From NCBI RefSeq assembly GCF_000262305.1, contig NC_017910.1, positions 1,984,001 to 2,048,000 on the forward strand: a stretch of DNA of 64,000 nt. Reading direction: 5' to 3'. The stretch's first letter is position 1. Every line of letters starts with the position of its first letter. The DNA comes from Shimwellia blattae DSM 4481 = NBRC 105725. Its GTDB lineage: Bacteria > Pseudomonadota > Gammaproteobacteria > Enterobacterales > Enterobacteriaceae. The notes beneath the pieces are model-generated. The model did no database searches. It had not been told where the DNA came from and saw only the letters and a program-made list of their open reading frames with translations. The position numbers and the translations under genes are program-made. Positions 59,680-64,000 of this stretch are shown here, one piece after another.

Positions 59680-60669
59680 ATGAAACTTGCCATTTACAGC
59701 ACAAAAAACTATGACAAAAAATATATCGAGCATGTTAACAAAGACTACGGCTTTGAGCTCGAATTTTATGACTTCCTGCTGACCAAAAAAACGGCCAAAA
59801 CCGCTGCCGGTTGCGATGCGGTCTGTATTTTCGTTAATGACGACGGCAGCCGTCCGGTATTAGAAGAGCTTAAAAAGCAGGGCGTTAAATATATCGCCCT
59901 GCGCTGCGCCGGGTTTAATAATGTGGATCTCGATGCGGCAAAAGAGCTGGGGCTGAGAGTGGTCCGGGTGCCGGCCTACTCGCCGGAAGCGGTGGCGGAG
60001 CACGCCATCGGGATGATGATGTGCCTTAACCGCCGTATCCACCGGGCCTATCAGCGCACCCGGGATGCAAACTTCTCCCTCGAAGGGCTGACGGGCTTTA
60101 CCATGTTCGGCAAAACCGCCGGGGTTATCGGCACCGGTAAAATTGGTGTGGCGATGCTGCGCATCCTGAAAGGCTTTGGTATGCGCCTGCTGGCGTTTGA
60201 TCCCTACCCGAGCGCTGCCGCCCTTGAGCTGGGGGTGGAGTATGTGGATCTGGACACCCTGCTGCGCGAGTCTGACGTAATCAGCCTGCACTGCCCGCTG
60301 ACGGACGATAACTACCACCTGCTGAATAAAGACGCCTTCAGCAAAATGAAAACCGGCGTGATGATTGTCAACACCAGCCGCGGTGCGCTGATCGACTCCC
60401 AGGCCGCCATTGATGCGCTGAAAACCCAGAAAATCGGCTCCCTGGGTATGGATGTGTACGAAAACGAACGGGATCTGTTCTTTGAGGACAAATCAAACGA
60501 CGTTATCCAGGACGATGTTTTCCGCCGTCTTTCCGCCTGCCACAACGTGCTGTTTACCGGGCACCAGGCCTTTCTGACGGAAGAGGCGCTGATCAGTATT
60601 TCTGAGGTCACACTGCAGAACCTGAAACAGCTGGAAAGCGGGCAGGATGCCCCGAACGCCCTGGTCTGA
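59680..60669 (+). CDS. ldhA: D-lactate dehydrogenase (fermentative)
   Basis: A 329-residue NAD-dependent D-lactate dehydrogenase, the E. coli LdhA length, reducing pyruvate during fermentation. The NAD motif GVIGTGKIG starts near residue 148. The catalytic Arg is in NTSRGALID (about 234), Glu in MDVYENERDLFFEDKS (about 263) and His in FTGHQAFLT (about 295). It starts MKLAIYSTKNYDKKYI as in E. coli, with GGAG nine bases upstream. Divergent from ydbH; followed by hslJ. Confidence 0.96.
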   Translation: MKLAIYSTKNYDKKYIEHVNKDYGFELEFYDFLLTKKTAKTAAGCDAVCIFVNDDGSRPVLEELKKQGVKYIALRCAGFNNVDLDAAKELGLRVVRVPAYSPEAVAEHAIGMMMCLNRRIHRAYQRTRDANFSLEGLTGFTMFGKTAGVIGTGKIGVAMLRILKGFGMRLLAFDPYPSAAALELGVEYVDLDTLLRESDVISLHCPLTDDNYHLLNKDAFSKMKTGVMIVNTSRGALIDSQAAIDALKTQKIGSLGMDVYENERDLFFEDKSNDVIQDDVFRRLSACHNVLFTGHQAFLTEEALISISEVTLQNLKQLESGQDAPNALV

Positions 60670-60728
60670 GACTTCTCCCGGTCTCGCAAGGTGCGCCTGC
60701 GGGGCTTCTTAACGCGTTAAGGAACATT

Positions 60729-61163
60729 ATGAAAAAAGCAGTTATCGCCGGGCTGGCCGCAATGGCCATCAGCGGTTGTGCCGCAACGGGCAGCAACGAC
60801 GCCATCCACCCACAGCAGCTTCAGCTTCAGCACCACCGCTATGTGCTGGAAAGTGTCGACGGCACGAAGATCACGACCCGCACACCCCGCCAGCCGGAGA
60901 TCAGCTTTGGCGAAAATATGCACGTGTCCGGCCAGATGTGTAACCGCTTTATGGGGCAAGGCTCGCTCAGTGGTAATACGCTGGTGGTCAGCGCCATGGC
61001 ATCGAGCCGTATGATGTGTGTTGATCCGCAGCTGAATCAGCTGGACGGTATTATCAGCGACATGCTTAACCGCGGGGCGCAAATCTCGTTAGCAGGCCAG
61101 CAAATGACCCTGACAACCCCGCAGCATACTCTGGTATGGAAACTGTCTGACCTGGTTCAGTAA
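60729..61163 (+). CDS. hslJ: HslJ heat-inducible lipoprotein (META domain)
   Basis: A 144-residue lipoprotein (E. coli 140). The lipobox ending AISGC puts the lipidated Cys at about residue 17. The META domain follows: LQHHRYVLESVDG, PEISFGENMHVSGQMCNRFMGQG, ASSRMMCVDPQLNQLDGIISDML and HTLVWKLSDL. HslJ is an outer-membrane heat-shock protein linked to novobiocin resistance in E. coli. The last seven bases overlap the convergent ydbJ. Confidence 0.93.
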   Translation: MKKAVIAGLAAMAISGCAATGSNDAIHPQQLQLQHHRYVLESVDGTKITTRTPRQPEISFGENMHVSGQMCNRFMGQGSLSGNTLVVSAMASSRMMCVDPQLNQLDGIISDMLNRGAQISLAGQQMTLTTPQHTLVWKLSDLVQ

Positions 61164-61423
61164 CTGCTGCATGCACCGGAGGCAAGCGCACGTTCACCAC
61201 AGCGCTTGCCGTTCGGCAAGGCACACATGCCCACCACGGAGCCATCCAGCTGACGGGCTGCAAGCACCGTGCCACCGACCATTGAACAGTTAGCGCTCCC
61301 CTGGCCGCTCATTGCGGCATGCATACCCGCCGGCACATGGGCCGCCGTTGCCTGTTGAACAGGTTCACTGCTGCAGGCCGACAGTAAAAACGCGGCGCAT
61401 CCGATAAAAAAACCGACTCGCAT
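61157..61423 (-). CDS. ydbJ: YdbJ lipoprotein (DUF333)
   Basis: An 88-residue lipoprotein with lipobox FLLSAC (Cys about residue 17) and a DUF333 domain: ANCSMVGGTVLAARQLDGSVVGMCALPNGKRC, with the conserved Cys residues, ending ACSSY. The length equals E. coli YdbJ. Function unknown. It is convergent with hslJ (seven-base overlap) and divergent from nifJ, as in E. coli. Confidence 0.9.
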   Translation of the reverse strand: MRVGFFIGCAAFLLSACSSEPVQQATAAHVPAGMHAAMSGQGSANCSMVGGTVLAARQLDGSVVGMCALPNGKRCGERALASGACSSY

Positions 61424-61791
61424 GGCAAAACCTCCGTGGTAAAAAAAATAGTGAAACGTTTCGCATCATAGGCCAGGCCGCCGCCCTGCGCGAGCCCTGA
61501 GGCCGGACATTCATTAACTGAAACACATTTTTATGATCCTGCTCGGATTATTCCTGGAATTTGTTCACTTTATGCAGTGACAGCGTCACACAAAAATAAC
61601 ATTCGCGCCGCGCAGCCCTTACGTGATGCGGCCTGAGACACCACGACCACACAAAAGCAAAAATCGCCCTCCGCCGCTTTTGCTACTATTTACCTCATCA
61701 TCATTAAACGCCGGGTACAGCAAATGGCTGCCGGGCTAAATCATTACAGGGTGCCTACCCTGCTTTCTTTTTGCGCAATGTAAGGTGTCTT
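61424..61791. promoter_or_regulatory. Divergent control region ydbJ-nifJ
   Basis: A 368-base non-coding region between ydbJ and nifJ. It should hold both promoters. A small hairpin CAGGGT-GCCT-ACCCTG (61747-61762) followed by CTTTCTTTTTG lies in the nifJ leader and could attenuate. A GTGACAGCGTCAC palindrome is at about 61577-61589, resembling those at 6642 and 6704. In E. coli nifJ (ydbK) responds to SoxS; no site could be assigned here with confidence. Confidence 0.45.
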
Positions 61792-64000
61792 ATGCAAACT
61801 ATCGACGGAAATGGCGCAGTCGCCTCCGTGGCGTTTCGCACCAGTGAAGTCATCGCTATTTATCCCATCACGCCCAGTTCAGGCATGGCAGAGCAGGCTG
61901 GCGCCTGGTCCGAAAACGGCCTGAAAAATATCTGGGGGGATGTTCCTCGCGTGGTTGAGATGCAGTCCGAGGCTGGCGCCATTGGCGCGGTACACGGGGC
62001 GCTGCAAACCGGGGCGTTGTCGACCTCGTTTACCTCTTCCCAGGGGCTGCTGCTGATGATCCCCACCCTGTACAAACTGGCCGGGCAACTGACGCCATTT
62101 GTGCTGCATGTGGCGGCACGCACCGTGGCAACCCACGCGTTGTCTATCTTTGGTGACCACTCAGACGTAATGGCGGTGCGCCAGACCGGGTGCGCCATGC
62201 TGTGTGCCAGCAGTGTGCAGGAAGCGCAGGACTTCGCCCTGATAGCCCAGATGGCAAGCCTGAACAGCCGGGTGCCCTTTATTCACTTCTTCGACGGTTT
62301 TCGCACCTCCCACGAAATCAACAAAATCGTGCCGCTGGCGGATGACACGCTGCTGAAGCTGATGCCCCAGGCCGCCATTGACGCGCACCGCAGCCGGGCC
62401 CTGAACCCGGAACACCCGATCATTCGCGGCACCTCGGCCAACCCGGACACCTATTTCCAGTCCCGGGAGGCCACCAACCCCTGGTACAACGCGGTATACG
62501 ACCACGTTAACCAGGCGATGGCGGATTTCGCCCGCGAAACCGGCCGCCAGTATCAGCCTTTTGAATACTACGGCCACCCGGAGGCAGAGCGGGTGCTGGT
62601 TCTGATGGGCTCCGCACTGGGCACCTGTGAAGAGGTGATTGATGAGCTGCTGACCCGTGGCGAAAAGGTCGGCGTGGTGAAAGTCCGCCTGTTCCGCCCG
62701 TTTTCCGCTGCCCATTTGCTGGCAATGATCCCGGCCAGCGCGCGCAATATCGCGGTGCTGGACCGGACAAAAGAGCCCGGCGCCCAGGCAGAGCCCCTGT
62801 ATCTGGATGTGATGACCGCCCTGGCCGAAGCCTTCAGCCGCGGGGAGCGCGACACGCTGCCCCGGGTTACCGGCGGCCGCTATGGTCTGTCGTCCAAAGA
62901 GTTCGGCCCGGAGTGTGTCCTGGCGGTGTTTAAGGAGCTGGCCACCCCGGACCCCAGACCCCGCTTTACCGTGGGCATTTACGATGACGTGACCAACCTG
63001 TCCCTGCCGTTAGCGGAAAATACCCTGCCGTCCCGCGCCCGGCTGGAGGCGCTGTTCTACGGTCTGGGCAGCGACGGCAGTGTCTCGGCCACCAAAAACA
63101 ACATTAAAATTATCGGTAATGCCACCGAGTGGTTCGCCCAGGGCTATTTTGTGTATGACTCCAAAAAAGCCGGCGGGCTGACCGTTTCCCATCTGCGGGT
63201 CAGTGAGCAGCCGATCAACTCAGCCTATCTTATCGATAAAGCCGATTTTGTCGGCTGCCATCAGCTGCAGTTTATTGATAAGTACCCGATGGCTGAGCGC
63301 CTGAAACCCGGCGGTATCTTCCTGCTTAATACCCCCTACAGCCCTGACCAGGTGTGGGATCGCCTGCCTCAGGAGGTCCAGGCAGAGCTCAATGCCAGAA
63401 ATGCCCGGCTGTGGGTGATCAATGCGGCAAAAATCGCCCGTGAGTGCTCCCTCGGGGCACGTATCAATACCGTGATGCAGATGGCCTTTTTCCACCTGAC
63501 CCGGATACTGCCCGGCGATACGGCATTTGCCGAGTTGCAGGGGGCCATCGCCCGGAGCTACAGCAGCAAAGGCCAGGAGCTGGTTGAGCGTAACTGGCAG
63601 GCGCTGGCTATGGCCAGAGAGTCCCTGTTTAATGTTCCGCTGCGGCCGGTTAATCCGGACAGCCACCAGCGCCCGCCGGTGGTTTCTGATTCCGCCCCGG
63701 ATTTTGTGAAGACCGTGACGGCCGCCATGCTGGCCGGGCTTGGCGATGCGCTGCCGGTCTCGGCACTCCCGCCGGACGGCACCTGGCCTGTGGGCACCAC
63801 CCGCTGGGAAAAACGCAACATCGCCGAGGCGATCCCCATCTGGAAAGCGTCGTTATGTACCCAGTGCAACCACTGTGTGGCGGCCTGCCCCCATGCGGCC
63901 ATTCGCGCGAAAGTTGTCCCGCCGGAGGCGATGGAAAACGCCCCGGCAGGCCTGGACTCGCTGGATGTCAAATCCCGGGATATGCGCGGCATGAAGTATG
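61792..64000 (+). CDS. nifJ: Pyruvate:ferredoxin/flavodoxin oxidoreductase, N-terminal two thirds
   Basis: The first 736 codons of a PFOR (E. coli YdbK is 1174 residues), cut by the window end. The enzyme converts pyruvate and CoA to acetyl-CoA and CO2 with reduction of ferredoxin or flavodoxin. The start is MQTIDGNGAVASVAFRTSEVIAIYPITPSSGMAEQ (domain I); later blocks are GVVKVRLFRPFSA, GRYGLSSKEFGPECVLAVF and TKNNIKIIGNATEWFAQGYFVYDSKKAGG. A 4Fe-4S motif CTQCNHCVAACPH lies close to residue 690. The remaining Fe-S and TPP-binding domains lie beyond the right edge. The frame is open to the end of the window with no interruption. Confidence 0.95.
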   Translation, partial: MQTIDGNGAVASVAFRTSEVIAIYPITPSSGMAEQAGAWSENGLKNIWGDVPRVVEMQSEAGAIGAVHGALQTGALSTSFTSSQGLLLMIPTLYKLAGQLTPFVLHVAARTVATHALSIFGDHSDVMAVRQTGCAMLCASSVQEAQDFALIAQMASLNSRVPFIHFFDGFRTSHEINKIVPLADDTLLKLMPQAAIDAHRSRALNPEHPIIRGTSANPDTYFQSREATNPWYNAVYDHVNQAMADFARETGRQYQPFEYYGHPEAERVLVLMGSALGTCEEVIDELLTRGEKVGVVKVRLFRPFSAAHLLAMIPASARNIAVLDRTKEPGAQAEPLYLDVMTALAEAFSRGERDTLPRVTGGRYGLSSKEFGPECVLAVFKELATPDPRPRFTVGIYDDVTNLSLPLAENTLPSRARLEALFYGLGSDGSVSATKNNIKIIGNATEWFAQGYFVYDSKKAGGLTVSHLRVSEQPINSAYLIDKADFVGCHQLQFIDKYPMAERLKPGGIFLLNTPYSPDQVWDRLPQEVQAELNARNARLWVINAAKIARECSLGARINTVMQMAFFHLTRILPGDTAFAELQGAIARSYSSKGQELVERNWQALAMARESLFNVPLRPVNPDSHQRPPVVSDSAPDFVKTVTAAMLAGLGDALPVSALPPDGTWPVGTTRWEKRNIAEAIPIWKASLCTQCNHCVAACPHAAIRAKVVPPEAMENAPAGLDSLDVKSRDMRGMKY

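Noticed and set aside
61424..61791. MicC small RNA next to nifJ
   Set aside because: In E. coli micC lies beyond the 3' end of nifJ, next to ompN; that side is outside the window, and nothing here resembles it.
1..64000. CRISPR arrays, tRNA or rRNA genes, insertion sequences
   Set aside because: No regularly spaced repeats, no tRNA T-arm signatures in suitable context, and no transposase-like protein on either strand.

Overview
The window is chromosomal DNA from a member of the Enterobacteriaceae (order Enterobacterales). Many proteins match Escherichia coli families closely in length and sequence: TonB, YciA/B/C, OmpW, MaeA, DigH (YddW), NanK/E/T, FeaR/FeaB, YdbL-YnbE-YdbH, LdhA, HslJ and NifJ (YdbK). 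The DNA is GC-rich and codon-dense, unlike E. coli, and several E. coli map regions lie together here with accessory blocks between them. The genus cannot be fixed from the sequence alone. I saw no rRNA, tRNA, IS element or CRISPR array.

Layout. (1) 1-5.2 kb: the clsA-yciY-yciI-tonB-yciABC-ompW backbone, with no kch between yciY and yciI, ending in an SOS-type DinI-like gene. (2) 5.3-15.7 kb: a diguanylate cyclase, a small lipoprotein, and a six-gene minus-strand operon that looks like an organosulfur scavenging system (two SfnB/DszC-type flavoproteins, an NtaA/DszA-type FMN monooxygenase and a MetQNI-type ABC importer). These are followed by a YahK-like alcohol dehydrogenase, an orphan FixJ-type regulator and a GlcG-like secreted protein. 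(3) 15.7-19.6 kb: a polymorphic-toxin-like locus. A 769-residue protein has an EF-hand and a GH19 lysozyme-like C-terminus. It is followed by two paralogous, AT-rich, exported small proteins (candidate immunity proteins) alternating with two decayed fragments of a related toxin. (4) 19.8-28.9 kb: a YjbR-like protein, an SSADH-type aldehyde dehydrogenase, a TAXI-TRAP importer, YdhR, and a GntR / TIM-barrel isomerase / YihN-like MFS cluster. (5) 29-37 kb: maeA, a LysC-type aspartokinase paralogue divergent from dat-ddc (1,3-diaminopropane synthesis), and digH. (6) 37-42 kb: a YjiK-like protein, a DUF1294 protein, an exported exonuclease/endonuclease/phosphatase-fold protein, a HipBA-like toxin-antitoxin pair and an orphan gene. 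(7) 42.3-48.1 kb: a sialic acid catabolic cluster (yhcH, nanK, nanE, nanT, an RpiR-type regulator, nanA) whose lyase and regulator differ from those of E. coli. (8) 48-64 kb: small stress-type genes, a LysR-controlled HlyD/DUF2955 efflux pair, then the conserved feaB-feaR, ydbL-ynbE-ydbH, ldhA, hslJ, ydbJ and nifJ region, cut by the window end.

How the parts work together. The sulfur operon would import an organosulfur compound and oxidise it to release sulfite. In the diaminopropane block, aspartokinase feeds aspartate semialdehyde towards diaminobutyrate and then 1,3-diaminopropane. The nan cluster imports sialic acid, cleaves it to ManNAc and pyruvate, and converts ManNAc to GlcNAc-6-phosphate. 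The most unusual feature is the toxin / candidate immunity array at 15.7-19.6 kb. The eukaryote-like NanA with a shared TGGAGTT promoter motif and the aspartokinase-dat-ddc arrangement come next.
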